A stretch of 64,000 nt of DNA from Amycolatopsis sacchari (GCF_900114035.1 NZ_FORP01000019.1:1-64000); one strand, 5' to 3'. Counted from the stretch's first letter, positions 51,681-61,106 are shown. Notes: a model not told the origin generated them from the sequence alone. A program made the numbers and translations.

Positions 51681-52407
51681 GGCGGCCAGGCTAGTGCCCC
51701 GCCGCCCGCCCCGCCGGGTTCCACCGCCTCGCCTCGGAACACCGTCTGCTTGCAGACATGTCGACTTGCGGCTCTGCCTAGGCCTTGGGTGGGGTGAGCC
51801 ACCGGCGCCACGTCGCCGACGCCGCCCGGCTGCTGCGCCAATCCCGGGAAGCACCCGGGGATGGTGCGGTCGGAGCCGCGCCAGGCGGCCCGGATCGCAG
51901 TAGAAATGGCGCGGCCGTATCAACCGCGTCCGGTTAGTCGTGGCCGCCCGGCCAGCCGTGCCCTTACCCGGCCAACTGGGCGGGCCCCGGCCAGTCGCGG
52001 CCGTACCGGGCCAACCGGACGGGCTCGTGTCCGGCCAGCCGCGGCCGCCTGGCCCAGGCCGCGCGGGGCCGCGGCCGCCTAGCCAGCCGTGCCCGTACCC
52101 GGCCAACCGGGCGGGTCCGTGTCTGGCCAGCCGTGGCCGCCCGGCCAACCGGGCGGGCTCGTGTCCGGCCAGCCGTGACCTCCCGGCCAGCCCGCGCGGG
52201 GCCGCGTCCGCCCAGTCAGCCGTGCCCGTACCGGGCCCGCCGCGCGTGCCACCGCCCGGCCAGCCGCGCTTCGACTTACCGCACCGCCCGTGCCCCGACG
52301 GGCACTCCGAAGCCCCGCCCGCCCCGCCCCGCCGATCACCCCAAACCCCGCCCGCCCCGCCGCACGGGCGAGACGGCCGGAGGCGCCCCGGCAACCTCCC
52401 GCAACAG
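51681..52407. repeat. 727-bp intergenic region with an array of GC-rich 39-48 bp repeats
   Basis: From 51952 to about 52240 a degenerate unit beginning CCAGCCGTG recurs with starts at 51952, 51991, 52035, 52083, 52127, 52169 and about 52214. Most copies contain CCCGGCCAACCGGG or a close variant, a small stem-loop. The rest (51694-51940 and 52240-52407) is low-complexity GC-rich sequence. Long frames on both strands read only Gly/Pro/Arg/Ala filler, so I see no gene. Confidence 0.6.
51688..51693 (-). promoter_or_regulatory. Leaderless -10 of the LMF gene
   Basis: On the minus strand TAGCCT, seven bases, GTG at 51680. Confidence 0.5.
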
Positions 52408-53058
52408 TCACCGCAGTGCGGCGGCCTCCCGGGCCAGCGCCGTGACCCGGTCGAAGTCCTTCGCCGCGAGGGCGTCCTTCGGGGTCAGCCACGAACCGCC
52501 GACGCAGCCGACCGAGGGGAGGGCCAGGTACGCGGGCGCGGTCTCCGGAGTGATGCCGCCCGTCGGACAGAAGCGCAGGCCCGGGAGCGGCCCCGCGATC
52601 GCCTTCAGGAACGGCACCCCGCCGCTCGGCTCGGCCGGGAAGAACTTCAGCGCCGTCAGCCCCTGCTCGGCCAGGCGCATCGCCTCCGAGACCGTGCCCG
52701 CGCCCGGCAGGAACGGCAGCCCCGTCCCCACCACGGCCTCCAGCACCCTGTCCGTGCACCCGGGCGTCACCAGGAACTTCGCGCCCGCGTCGGCCGCCTG
52801 CTTCGCCTGCTCGGGCGTCGTCACGGTGCCGGCCCCCACCACGATCTCCGGCACCTCCGCCGCCACGCGCTCGATCGCCGCCAGCGCGACCGGCGTCCGC
52901 AGCGTCAGCTCGATCACCCGGATCCCACCCGCCAGCAACGCCCGCGCCACCGGCACCGCGTCCGCCACCTCGTCCAGCACCACGACCGGCATCACCGGCG
53001 ACAGGTCCAGCAGCTCGTTGCCCACCAGCGTCCTCCTCAAACCAGGGTCCACCACCAT
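52408..53058 (-). CDS. eda: 2-dehydro-3-deoxy-phosphogluconate (KDPG) aldolase
   Basis: A 216-residue TIM-barrel aldolase that splits KDPG into pyruvate and glyceraldehyde 3-phosphate, the last step of the Entner-Doudoroff pathway. Glu50 is in [12 protein letters not shown], and the Schiff-base Lys138 in [20 protein letters not shown] and PTGGITPE are phosphate/substrate loops. It lies 13 bp downstream of edd on the same strand and is clearly cotranscribed. Confidence 0.97.
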   Translation of the reverse strand: MVVDPGLRRTLVGNELLDLSPVMPVVVLDEVADAVPVARALLAGGIRVIELTLRTPVALAAIERVAAEVPEIVVGAGTVTTPEQAKQAADAGAKFLVTPGCTDRVLEAVVGTGLPFLPGAGTVSEAMRLAEQGLTALKFFPAEPSGGVPFLKAIAGPLPGLRFCPTGGITPETAPAYLALPSVGCVGGSWLTPKDALAAKDFDRVTALAREAAALR

Positions 53059-53071
53059 TGTCCCGGACGCC

Positions 53072-54919
53072 TCAGACCCGCGCCGCCGCCGCGCCGAAGT
53101 GCCCCGGCGTCATCGGGCCGAACACGCTCGCCCCCTGGTCCGCCGGGCCCACCGCCCGCCGCAACGCCGTGAACAGCTCCCGGCCCGTGCCCACCCATGA
53201 CGCCTCGTCCGGCGCCGAGTCACGCACTGGGCGCGCGGCCAGCTCTGCCTCGTCGACCAGCACGTCCAGCGTGCCCGCCTCCGCGTCGAGCACCACCACG
53301 TCCCCGTCCTCGACGCGGGCGAGCGCGCCGCCCGCCGCGGCCTCCGGGGTGACCTGGATGGCCGACGGGATCTTGCCCGAGGCACCCGACATGCGTCCGT
53401 CGGTGATCAACGCGACCTGGAAACCCCGGTCCATCAACGCGCCCAGCGCGGGCGTCAGGCCGTGCAGCTCCGGCATGCCGTTCGCCTGCGGACCCTGGTT
53501 GCGGATCACCACCGCCACGTCGCGGTCCAGCTCACCCGCGCGGAACGCCTCGTCGAACGCCCGCTGCGACGTGAACACCCGCGCCGGCGCCCGCACCACC
53601 CGGTGCTCGGGCGCGACGGCCGACACCTTGATCACCGCGCGGCCCAGGTTGCCGCTCAGCATCCGCAGCCCGCCGTCCTCGGCGAACGGGTCGGACACCG
53701 GGCGCAGCACGTCCGTGTCGAGGCTCCGCGTCGGCACCTCGCGCCACACCAGGCCTTCGCCGGTCAGCACCGGTTCCGACCGGTACCGCGACAACCCGTC
53801 CCCGGCGACCGTGCGAACGTCGTCGTGCAGCAACCCCGCGTCGAGCAGCGTGCCGACCAGGAACTGGACCCCGCCCGCCGCGTGGAAGTGGTTGATGTCG
53901 GCGCTGCCGTTCGGGTACACGTTCGCCAGCAGCGGCACCACCGCGGACAGGTCCGAGAAGTCGTCCCACGTCAGCTCGATCCCGGCCGCCGCGGCGATCG
54001 CCACCAGGTGCATCGTGTGGTTCGTCGAACCGCCCGTGGCCAGCAGCGACACGACACCGTTGACCACCGACCGCTCGCTGACCACCTCCGCCAGCGGGGT
54101 GTACTCGTCGCGTGCCAGCGCCACGATCCGGCGGCCCGCCTCCTCGGTCAGCGCTCGGCGCAACGGCGTGCCCGGCGGCACGAAGCTCGCGCCCGGCAGG
54201 TGCAGGCCCATCACCTCGACGACCAGCTGGTTCGAGTTGGCCGTGCCGTAGAACGTGCAGGTGCCGGGCGAGTGGTACGACGCCGACTCCGCCTCCAGCA
54301 GGTCTTCCCGGCTCGCGCGGCCCTCGGCGTACAGCTGCCGCACGCGCGCCTTCTCCTTGTTCGGCAGCCCCGAGGGCATCGGCCCGGCGGGCACGAGGAT
54401 CGCGGGCAGGTGCCCGAACGCGAGTGCGCCGATCAGCAGCCCCGGCACGATCTTGTCGCACACGCCCAGCAGCAGCGCCCCGTCGAACATCTCGTGCGAC
54501 AGCGCGACGCCCGTCGCCATCGCGATCACCTCGCGGCTGAACAGCGACAGCTCCATCCCGGCGCGGCCCTGCGTGATGCCGTCGCACATCGCGGGCACGC
54601 CGCCCGCGAACTGCGCCACGCCACCGGCCTCCCGCGTCGCGGCCTTGATCCACTCCGGGTACTCGCCGAGCGGCTGGTGCGCCGAGAGCAGGTCGTTGTA
54701 GGCCGACACGATGGCGACGCCGGGCTTGCGGAGCCCGCGGATGGCGAGCCGGTCCGAGCCCCCGCACGCGGCGAAACCGTGCGCCAGGTTGCTGCACGCC
54801 AAACCCGCCCGCACGGGTCCTTCGGACCGGGCCGCTGCGACACGTTCCAGGTACGCGGCACGGCTCGTGGCGCTGCGTGCCTCGATACGCCGGGTGACTT
54901 CCTCGACGACTGGGTGCAT
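53072..54919 (-). CDS. edd: 6-phosphogluconate dehydratase
   Basis: A 615-residue IlvD/Edd-family dehydratase with an iron-sulfur cluster that makes KDPG from 6-phosphogluconate. [52 protein letters not shown] and [11 protein letters not shown] carry the cluster cysteines and family signature. [14 protein letters not shown] and [15 protein letters not shown] follow. The ATG at 54919 starts the known family N-terminus. A promoter lies about 70-100 bp upstream. Confidence 0.97.
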   Translation of the reverse strand: MHPVVEEVTRRIEARSATSRAAYLERVAAARSEGPVRAGLACSNLAHGFAACGGSDRLAIRGLRKPGVAIVSAYNDLLSAHQPLGEYPEWIKAATREAGGVAQFAGGVPAMCDGITQGRAGMELSLFSREVIAMATGVALSHEMFDGALLLGVCDKIVPGLLIGALAFGHLPAILVPAGPMPSGLPNKEKARVRQLYAEGRASREDLLEAESASYHSPGTCTFYGTANSNQLVVEVMGLHLPGASFVPPGTPLRRALTEEAGRRIVALARDEYTPLAEVVSERSVVNGVVSLLATGGSTNHTMHLVAIAAAAGIELTWDDFSDLSAVVPLLANVYPNGSADINHFHAAGGVQFLVGTLLDAGLLHDDVRTVAGDGLSRYRSEPVLTGEGLVWREVPTRSLDTDVLRPVSDPFAEDGGLRMLSGNLGRAVIKVSAVAPEHRVVRAPARVFTSQRAFDEAFRAGELDRDVAVVIRNQGPQANGMPELHGLTPALGALMDRGFQVALITDGRMSGASGKIPSAIQVTPEAAAGGALARVEDGDVVVLDAEAGTLDVLVDEAELAARPVRDSAPDEASWVGTGRELFTALRRAVGPADQGASVFGPMTPGHFGAAAARV

Positions 54920-54990
54920 TACCGCCTCACGGGGTTCGGGATGGGGCCTGGAGACGGCAACGCTGGCGTCGCAGGTTCGTGACAGTGCCC

Positions 54991-55018
54991 ACACTAACGA
55001 GAGAAATCGCCGGATCAA
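54991..55018 (-). promoter_or_regulatory. Promoter of edd-eda
   Basis: On the minus strand TTGATC (55018-55013), 16 bases, TAGTGT (54996-54991). Confidence 0.5.
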
Positions 55019-55019
55019 A

Positions 55020-55043
55020 ATCGATTAAGAAGATCGTTTAAGG
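55020..55043. promoter_or_regulatory. Direct repeat ATCGWTTAAGR, two copies 13 bp apart
   Basis: ATCGATTAAGA (55020-55030) and ATCGTTTAAGG (55033-55043) lie immediately upstream of the edd -35 and adjoin the first Crp-type box. Possible binding site of a regulator of edd or sdh. Confidence 0.35.
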
Positions 55044-55057
55044 TGACGCCGATCACA
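55042..55057. promoter_or_regulatory. Crp/GlxR-type box 1
   Basis: GGTGA-CGCCGA-TCACA matches TGTGA-N6-TCACA at 9 of 10 positions. Confidence 0.6.
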
Positions 55058-55071
55058 ACGATGAGTCACGA

Positions 55072-55087
55072 TGTGCTACTTGTCACA
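55072..55087. promoter_or_regulatory. Crp/GlxR-type box 2
   Basis: TGTGC-TACTTG-TCACA matches TGTGA-N6-TCACA at 9 of 10 positions and is extended by A and T to the dyad ATGTG/CACAT. It is centred exactly 30 bp from box 1 and overlaps the putative -35 TTGTCA (55080-55085) of the sdh operon; CAGAGT at 55103-55108 is a possible -10. Confidence 0.6.
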
Positions 55088-55151
55088 TTGCTACCCGACC
55101 GGCAGAGTCGCTACTGACGGCTCCGCCGCCGACCCACTCGGAGGTACACCG

Positions 55152-55439
55152 ATGTCCAGCACCGAACTCGCGGAGATCCGCCGGGCCCTCGGCCAGTTGC
55201 GGCAGTGCGTGGGCGCGCTGCGTTCCCGCTACGGCGACGCCGCCGCTGTGCGGCGCCTGGCCAACGACGTGGACCGGCTCGACATCGACGTGTGCGAGCT
55301 GGAGAACCCGATCCCCGTGCAGGCCAAGCCCTCCACGCCCGTGCAGGTGGTCAAGATCCCCGACGCCCCGTACGACCCGTCGCTCTGGCAGGGCGCCGAC
55401 GACGAAGGGGTCGGCGGTTACCACCGTGACCAGCCGTGA
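55152..55439 (+). CDS. Conserved small protein at the head of the sdh operon (Rv0250c-like)
   Basis: A 95-residue hydrophilic protein: a helical first half (LAEIRRALGQLRQCVGALRS, then RLANDVDRLDIDVCELEN) and an extended Pro-rich second half. By size and place it corresponds to Rv0250c, which precedes the Rv0249c-Rv0247c succinate dehydrogenase genes in M. tuberculosis. Function unknown. CGGAGG precedes the ATG. First gene after the Crp-type boxes. Confidence 0.8.
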   Translation: MSSTELAEIRRALGQLRQCVGALRSRYGDAAAVRRLANDVDRLDIDVCELENPIPVQAKPSTPVQVVKIPDAPYDPSLWQGADDEGVGGYHRDQP

Positions 55440-55482
55440 CCGGACGACCCAGCACCGCGCCACGCGGTGAGGAGGAGGTTGA

Positions 55483-56307
55483 GTGAGCGCGCCCGCTGAC
55501 AACGAGGTCGGCACCGGCGTGCGGGCGCCCCGGCGCGCCCGCATCGCCGAGCGCACCCTGCGGACGGACCGCTGGTGGCTGCCGCCCCTGCTCACCACGC
55601 TCGGTCTCGCGACGTTCATCGTGTACGCGACCGTCCGCTCCTTCGTCCGGACCGCCTACTGGGTGCCGGAATACCACTACCTGACGCCGTTCTACTCCCC
55701 GTGCGTCTCGGCTTCGTGCGTCCCGGGCTCGAGCCATTTCGGGCACTGGTTCGGCGAATTCCCGAGCTGGATCCCGCTGGGTGCCCTCGTGTTGCCCTTT
55801 TTGCTCGGATTCCGCCTGACCTGCTATTACTACCGGAAGGCCTATTACCGTTCGGTGTGGTTCTCGCCGCCCGCTTGTGCGGTGGCGGAACCGCACCGAA
55901 AGTACACCGGGGAAACGCGGCTTCCGCTGATCGTGCAGAACGTGCACCGCTACTTCTTCTACGTCGCGATGCTCGTGTCCGTGATCAACACCTACGACGC
56001 GGTCCTCGCCTTCCACGGCAGGACAGGCGGTTTCGGCTTCGGGCTGGGCAACCTCATCCTGCTCGGCAACGTCGTGCTGCTGTGGGCTTACACGCTTTCC
56101 TGCCATTCGTGCAGGCACATCACGGGCGGGCGGCTGAAACACTTCTCGAAACACCCGGTGCGGTACTGGATGTGGACACAGGTGACCAAACTCAACAACC
56201 GGCACATGCTGCTCGCCTGGACCACGCTCGGAACCCTCGTGCTCACCGATCTCTATGTGATGCTCGTGGCCAGTGGTGCGATTTCCGATCCCCGTTTCGT
56301 GAACTAA
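55483..56307 (+). CDS. Succinate dehydrogenase membrane anchor (Rv0249c-like)
   Basis: A 274-residue membrane protein with about five helices. WWLPPLLTTLGLATFIVYAT is the first, and VQNVHRYFFYVAMLVSVINT and HSCRHITGGRLKHFSKHP hold His residues likely to ligate haem or line the quinone site. It matches the single fused anchor subunit of the mycobacterial Sdh1-type complex (Rv0249c). GGAGGAGG precedes the GTG. sdhA follows 11 bp downstream. Confidence 0.88.
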   Translation: MSAPADNEVGTGVRAPRRARIAERTLRTDRWWLPPLLTTLGLATFIVYATVRSFVRTAYWVPEYHYLTPFYSPCVSASCVPGSSHFGHWFGEFPSWIPLGALVLPFLLGFRLTCYYYRKAYYRSVWFSPPACAVAEPHRKYTGETRLPLIVQNVHRYFFYVAMLVSVINTYDAVLAFHGRTGGFGFGLGNLILLGNVVLLWAYTLSCHSCRHITGGRLKHFSKHPVRYWMWTQVTKLNNRHMLLAWTTLGTLVLTDLYVMLVASGAISDPRFVN

Positions 56308-56318
56308 AAGGTGGCTGA

Positions 56319-58232
56319 ATGACCGAGGTCGAGCGGCTCGACTACGACGTGGTGGTGATCGGTGCGGGTGGTGCCGGTCTGCGAGCCGTCATCGAGGCCC
56401 GCCAGCGCGGGCTGTCCGTCGCGGTGGTGTGCAAATCCCTGTTCGGCAAGGCGCACACGGTGATGGCCGAGGGCGGGTGCGCCGCGTCGATGGGCAACGC
56501 GAACTCCAACGACAACTGGCAGGTGCACTTCCGCGACACCATGCGGGGCGGGAAGTTCCTCAACAACTGGCGCATGGCGGAGCTGCACGCCAAGGAGGCG
56601 CCGGACCGCGTGTGGGAGCTGGAGACCTACGGCGCGTTGTTCGACCGCACCGCCGACGGCCGGATCAGCCAGCGGAACTTCGGCGGTCACACGTACCCGC
56701 GGCTGGCGCACGTCGGCGACCGCACGGGCCTCGAGCTGATCCGCACCATGCAGCAGAAGATCGTTTCGCTGCAACAGGAGGACAAGCGCAAGTACGGCGA
56801 CTACGAGGCCAAGGTCAAGGTGTTCGCCGAGTGCACGATCACCGAGCTGCTCAAGGACGGCGGCCGGATCGCGGGCGCGTTCGGTTACTGGCGCGAGAGC
56901 GGGCGGTTCATCCTGTTCCAGGCGCCGGCGGTGGTGCTCGCGACGGGCGGGATCGGCAAGTCGTTCAAGGTCACGTCGAACTCGTGGGAGTACACCGGCG
57001 ACGGGCACGCGCTGGCGATGCGCGCCGGCGCGACGCTGATCAACATGGAGTTCGTCCAGTTCCACCCCACCGGCATGGTCTGGCCGCCCAGCGTCAAGGG
57101 CATCCTCGTCACCGAGGGCGTGCGGGGCGACGGCGGCGTGCTCAAGAACTCCGACGGCAAGCGGTTCATGTTCTCCTACGTGCCGGACGTGTTCAAGGGG
57201 CAGTACGCGGACAGCGAGGAAGAGGCCGACCGCTGGTACACCGACCAGGAGAACAACCGCCGCACGCCGGACCTCCTGCCGCGTGACGAGGTGGCGCGCG
57301 CGATCAACGCCGAGGTCAAGGCGGGCCGCGGTTCGCCGCACGGCGGGGTGTTCCTCGACATCGCCAGCAGGCTCACGCCCGAGGAGATCAGAAAGCGCTT
57401 GCCGTCGATGTACCACCAGTTCAAGGAGCTGGCGGACGTCGACATCACGGCGGAGCCGATGGAGGTCGGCCCGACTTGCCACTACGTGATGGGCGGGATC
57501 GAGGTGGACCCGGACACGGCGTCGTCGTCTGTGCCGGGGTTGTTCGCCGCCGGGGAATGCTCGGGCGGCATGCACGGGTCGAACCGGCTCGGCGGCAACT
57601 CGCTGTCGGACCTGTTGGTCTTCGGCCGGAGGGCTGGCCTCGGTGCTGCGTCCTATGTGGAATCGCTGGCGGAGCGGCCGAAGGTCGCACAGTCCGATGT
57701 GGACGCCGCCGCACGCACCGCGCTGGTGCCGTTCGACCCGCCGCGGCAGGGTGTCGAGGAGAACCCGTACACGCTGCAGAACGAGCTGCAGCAGACGATG
57801 AACGACCTCGTGGGCATCATCCGCAAGGCCGAGGAGATCGAGCGGGCGCTGGCGAAGCTCGACGAGATCAAGGAACGCATCGGCAACGTGCTGGTCGAGG
57901 GGCACCGGCAGTTCAACCCCGGCTGGCACCTGGCGCTGGACCTGCGGAACATGCTGCTGGTGAGCGAATGCGTCGCGCGGGCGGCGTTGCTGCGCACGGA
58001 ATCGCGCGGCGGGCACACGCGGGACGACTACCCCCAGATGGATTCGCACTGGCGCAACAAGCTGCTCGTGTGCGAGACGACGACGGACGACCCGCTGGCG
58101 CCGGGCGTGCGCGTCACGCCCAAGGACCAGGAGCCTCTGCGGCAGGACCTGCTGGAGCTGTTCGAACTGGACGAGCTGGCGAAGTACTACACCGACGAGG
58201 AGCTGGCGGCGCACCCCGGGAGGCAGGCGTGA
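56319..58232 (+). CDS. sdhA: Succinate dehydrogenase/fumarate reductase flavoprotein subunit
   Basis: A 637-residue flavoprotein that oxidises succinate to fumarate and feeds electrons to SdhB. VVVIGAGGAGLRAV (11-24) binds FAD, and AHTVMAEGG contains the His46 expected to be covalently flavinylated. HPTGMVWPPSVKGILVTEGVRGDGG and AAGECSGGMHGSNRLGGNSLSDLL are the substrate and FAD segments. Matches Rv0248c. AAGGTGG lies before the ATG. It overlaps sdhB by 4 bp (GTGA). Confidence 0.97.
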   Translation: MTEVERLDYDVVVIGAGGAGLRAVIEARQRGLSVAVVCKSLFGKAHTVMAEGGCAASMGNANSNDNWQVHFRDTMRGGKFLNNWRMAELHAKEAPDRVWELETYGALFDRTADGRISQRNFGGHTYPRLAHVGDRTGLELIRTMQQKIVSLQQEDKRKYGDYEAKVKVFAECTITELLKDGGRIAGAFGYWRESGRFILFQAPAVVLATGGIGKSFKVTSNSWEYTGDGHALAMRAGATLINMEFVQFHPTGMVWPPSVKGILVTEGVRGDGGVLKNSDGKRFMFSYVPDVFKGQYADSEEEADRWYTDQENNRRTPDLLPRDEVARAINAEVKAGRGSPHGGVFLDIASRLTPEEIRKRLPSMYHQFKELADVDITAEPMEVGPTCHYVMGGIEVDPDTASSSVPGLFAAGECSGGMHGSNRLGGNSLSDLLVFGRRAGLGAASYVESLAERPKVAQSDVDAAARTALVPFDPPRQGVEENPYTLQNELQQTMNDLVGIIRKAEEIERALAKLDEIKERIGNVLVEGHRQFNPGWHLALDLRNMLLVSECVARAALLRTESRGGHTRDDYPQMDSHWRNKLLVCETTTDDPLAPGVRVTPKDQEPLRQDLLELFELDELAKYYTDEELAAHPGRQA

Positions 58233-58981
58233 GTTACAAGGCGAACTTCCGGGTGTGGCGCGGGGACGCGGCGGGCGGCGAACTGCAGGACTTCACGGTG
58301 GAGGTGAACGAGGGCGAGGTCGTGCTCGACATCATCCACCGGCTGCAGGCGACGCAGGCGTCCGACCTCGCCGTGCGGTGGAACTGCAAGGCGGGCAAGT
58401 GCGGCTCGTGCTCGGCGGAGGTCAACGGCAGGCCGCGCCTGTTGTGCATGACGCGGATGTCGGTGTTCGCCGAGGACGAGGTGATCACGGTGACGCCGAT
58501 GCGCACGTTCCCGGTGATCCGCGACCTCGTGACGGACGTGTCGTTCAACTACACCAAGGCCCGCGAGATCCCGGCGTTCGCGCCGCCGCCGGAGCTGGCG
58601 CCCGGCGAGTACCGGATGCAGCAGGTCGACGTGGAGCGCTCGCAGGAGTTCCGCAAGTGCATCGAGTGCTTCCTGTGCCAGAACACGTGCCACGTGGTGC
58701 GTGACCACGAGGAGAACAAGGAGCACTTCGCCGGGCCGCGGTACCTCATGCGCATCGCGGAGCTGGAGATGCACCCGCTCGACGCAGGCGACCGGCGCGA
58801 GGCCGCGCAGGCCGAACACGGGCTGGGCTACTGCAACATCACCAAGTGCTGCAGCGAGGTGTGCCCGGAGAACATCCACATCACGGACAACGCGCTGATC
58901 CCGATGAAGGAGCGCGTGGCCGACAAGCGGTACGACCCGCTGGTGTGGCTGGGCACGAACCTGTTCCGCCGCAAGAAGTAG
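58229..58981 (+). CDS. sdhB: Succinate dehydrogenase iron-sulfur subunit
   Basis: A 250-residue electron-transfer subunit. CKAGKCGSC with a later LLC supplies the [2Fe-2S] cysteines (53, 58, 61, 73). CIECFLCQNTC and CCSEVCPENIH supply the [4Fe-4S] and [3Fe-4S] clusters. Matches Rv0247c. The GTG is inside the sdhA end. The stop lies one base before the end of the convergent pseudogene, and no terminator hairpin is visible. Confidence 0.97.
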   Translation: MSYKANFRVWRGDAAGGELQDFTVEVNEGEVVLDIIHRLQATQASDLAVRWNCKAGKCGSCSAEVNGRPRLLCMTRMSVFAEDEVITVTPMRTFPVIRDLVTDVSFNYTKAREIPAFAPPPELAPGEYRMQQVDVERSQEFRKCIECFLCQNTCHVVRDHEENKEHFAGPRYLMRIAELEMHPLDAGDRREAAQAEHGLGYCNITKCCSEVCPENIHITDNALIPMKERVADKRYDPLVWLGTNLFRRKK

Positions 58982-58982
58982 G

Positions 58983-60419
58983 TCACTCGCGCTTCGCGAC
59001 CCCGGCGAGCCACTCCAGTACGTCGCCGGGGTCGGTGGTGACGCCGTCCGCACCCAGCTCCTCGGCCTGCGCGAGTCGCGACGGGGTGACCTGTCCCGTG
59101 TAGAACAGGACGGGGCCGTCGTAGAGGCCGCGCTCCCGCAGGTAGCGGAGATCGGTGAAGCCGGCCTGCGGGTCGTCGCCGCGGCGGATGTCCGAGACGA
59201 GCGCGGTCGGGCGCACCCGGGGCAGGGCCTCGATCGCGTCCTCCCGGTTCGTGACCGACTCCACCTTCGCGCCGCCCATGCGCATGAGGTCGGCCAGGGC
59301 CCCCGGGACCGCCCGGGTCGTCGTCGATCCACAGCGGGAGGCTGCGCAGCAGCGTCACGAACTCCTTGTCCTTGGCCAGTTCCGGGAACTCGACGGGCAG
59401 TTCCTGGGTGACCTCGTCGAGGCGCTCGGACAGCACGGCCTTGCTCGCGTCCGGTGCGGGCGGGCGGACGCCGGTGGCCTCGAACAACTGCGCCAGGCGG
59501 AGCGGATCGGGTTCCTCGCCGTGGCGGACGGCCTCGCGGACGTCGTGGTAGTCGAGGAACCGGGTGGCCACGTCGTCGTAGGGCGAGTTGACGATCATGT
59601 TGTAGAAGCCGGGGTAGAAGTGCCGCAGCAGGATCAAGCGGCTGATCAACAGCTTCGTGGTGGAACACCACCTCGGCCGCATCGGGGACGAGCTCGGCGC
59701 CGACAACCTCGTCAAGATCATCCTGCTGCGGCACAGCTGACCTGGATGATCTTCTCCAGGTAGCGCACCCCGTCGCCGACGCGGTCGTGGCCGACGGCCC
59801 GCCACAGCACCGCCTGGTCGCACGCGTCGACGAACACGACCAGCAGGCGCTCGTGCCCGCCACCGCCCTTCGCGAGCCACGCCGTCGCCATGTCGCGGAC
59901 CACGGCCTTGATCTCGTTGCGCGCCTTGGCGTCCACGGCGAGCGCGCGCCACATCGCGTCGACCGCGGCGCCGAGCCCGAAGAAGCTCGACGCCACCGGT
60001 GACGCCGCCTTGAGCGCGCCGACCACGTGCGCCCGCCGGAGCGTGCCGCGCACGGCCCGGCGGAGCACGTTGCGGTCGAAGCTGAGCAGGACGGACTTGA
60101 TGAGCCCTTCGACGGCGTCGGCCCGCTCGGAGGTCCACGCGTTGAACCAGACCGTGCTGACCGCGCCGTCCCTGCTGAGCGCGGTGTCGAGCGCGCGCAG
60201 CAGGCTGCTCTTGCCCATCCCCCAGCCGGCGTCGATCGCGACGGTGAACGGCGCCGCGCGCCGGGAGGACAGGATCAGGTCCGCGAGGTTGCCCGCGGTG
60301 GCCGTCGACTCCAGCAGGTCCTCGTTGCCGCCCTCGCCGACGGGGGAGTCGTTGAGGACGGCGAACGGTGAGTGACCGGACCCGGTCACGGTGAACCCCT
60401 CTGCGTCGAAAACGGTCAC
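58983..60419 (-). pseudogene. Broken KAP P-loop NTPase with a C-terminal receiver-like domain
   Basis: Three frame-shifted pieces in order. First, 60419-59718: a KAP NTPase N-terminus of 233 residues with Walker A GWGMGKSS (65-72) and VVFVDACDQAVLWRAVG, stopping soon after LEKIIQV. Second, about 59640-59305: LILLRHFYPGFYNMIVNSPY through SLPLWIDDDPGG in another frame. Third, about 59310-58983: ALADLMRMGGAKVESVTNRE and a receiver-like tail (LVSDIRRGDDP, VLFYTGQV) in a third frame. Between the first two, an 85-bp segment is inverted and the middle of the gene is missing. A leaderless -10 TATAAC precedes the GTG at 60419. Confidence 0.75.
59620..59734. repeat. 85-bp inverted segment bounded by 15-bp perfect inverted repeats
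   Basis: GTGCCGCAGCAGGAT (59620-59634) and ATCCTGCTGCGGCAC (59720-59734) are exact reverse complements. Read on the plus strand the enclosed segment gives KRLINSFVVEHHLGRIGDEL then GADNLVKIILLRH, a KAP-protein sequence on the wrong strand. Reversing 59635-59719 would join NLVKIILLRH in frame to the minus-strand FYPGFYNMIVN. Confidence 0.75.
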
Positions 60420-60437
60420 CGCAGGGTTATACCGGGT

Positions 60438-61094
60438 TCAGTTGTTCTGCAGGAACTGGCTTGCCAGTGCTTCGCCCGTCGAGGTGGCCTTGTCGTGGTT
60501 CTCGATGGGGGAGACGGTCGAGTTCTTGAAGCAGATGTACGTGACGCCGGAGTCGGTGCCGCCCGTGCTCGGGTCGGGGTCGATGCCCAGCGCCTGCGCG
60601 GTGGCGTAGGACGCTTCGCCGATGATGTCGGTCGGGCCGGTGTCACCGATGACCGCGTAGACGACCTTGCCGTTGTAGATCACCGCGCACGAGCCGCCCC
60701 CACGCAGGCCCGACGACGAGTAGTTCCACGTGCTGCTCGGGCTCGGCACCACGATGTAGGGCAGCTGTGCGGCGTTCAGGGGCTGGTCGGTCGAGGTGTG
60801 GAAGGCCGTGTCGGGGTAGAAGCAGCAGTCGGTGTTCTCGTTGCACTGGCTGGTGCGCTGGCCGTCGCAGTCGATGTCCATGTCGGCGTGCCAGAACACG
60901 GCCCCGTTCGCGCCGCACACTCCGACGGTGCGGCTCGCCTCCTCGTCGGTCTTGTACTTCCCGCTGGAGATCTGGCTGCAGCTCTGGGTTTTCGCCAGCA
61001 ACTGGGCGGCGGTGGGACCGGCGGCCTGTGCCGCGGCGGTCGGGAACAGGCTCACGACGAGCGCGAGCACGGCGAGCACGACCTTCCTGCGCAT
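60438..61094 (-). CDS. Secreted GH75 chitosanase
   Basis: A 218-residue exported enzyme (signal peptide ends near AQA, 25) of glycoside hydrolase family 75. DMDIDCDG, a Cys-rich region, YIVVPSPSSTW and VVYAVIGDTGPTDIIGEAS are family hallmarks. The probable catalytic pair is Asp151 and Glu160, nine residues apart as in the fungal family member. It cleaves chitosan outside the cell. The ribosome-binding site AGGAGG is strong. A CsnR-like operator lies in its 5' leader, and a ROK regulator gene lies just upstream. Confidence 0.92.
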   Translation of the reverse strand: MRRKVVLAVLALVVSLFPTAAAQAAGPTAAQLLAKTQSCSQISSGKYKTDEEASRTVGVCGANGAVFWHADMDIDCDGQRTSQCNENTDCCFYPDTAFHTSTDQPLNAAQLPYIVVPSPSSTWNYSSSGLRGGGSCAVIYNGKVVYAVIGDTGPTDIIGEASYATAQALGIDPDPSTGGTDSGVTYICFKNSTVSPIENHDKATSTGEALASQFLQNN

Positions 61095-61106
61095 GAACAG
61101 CCTCCT

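Noticed and set aside
50238-52394. 718-residue version of the LMF protein
   Set aside because: The first 238 codons read through the GC-rich repeat array as Gly/Pro/Arg filler; family similarity and a leaderless -10 place the start at 51680.
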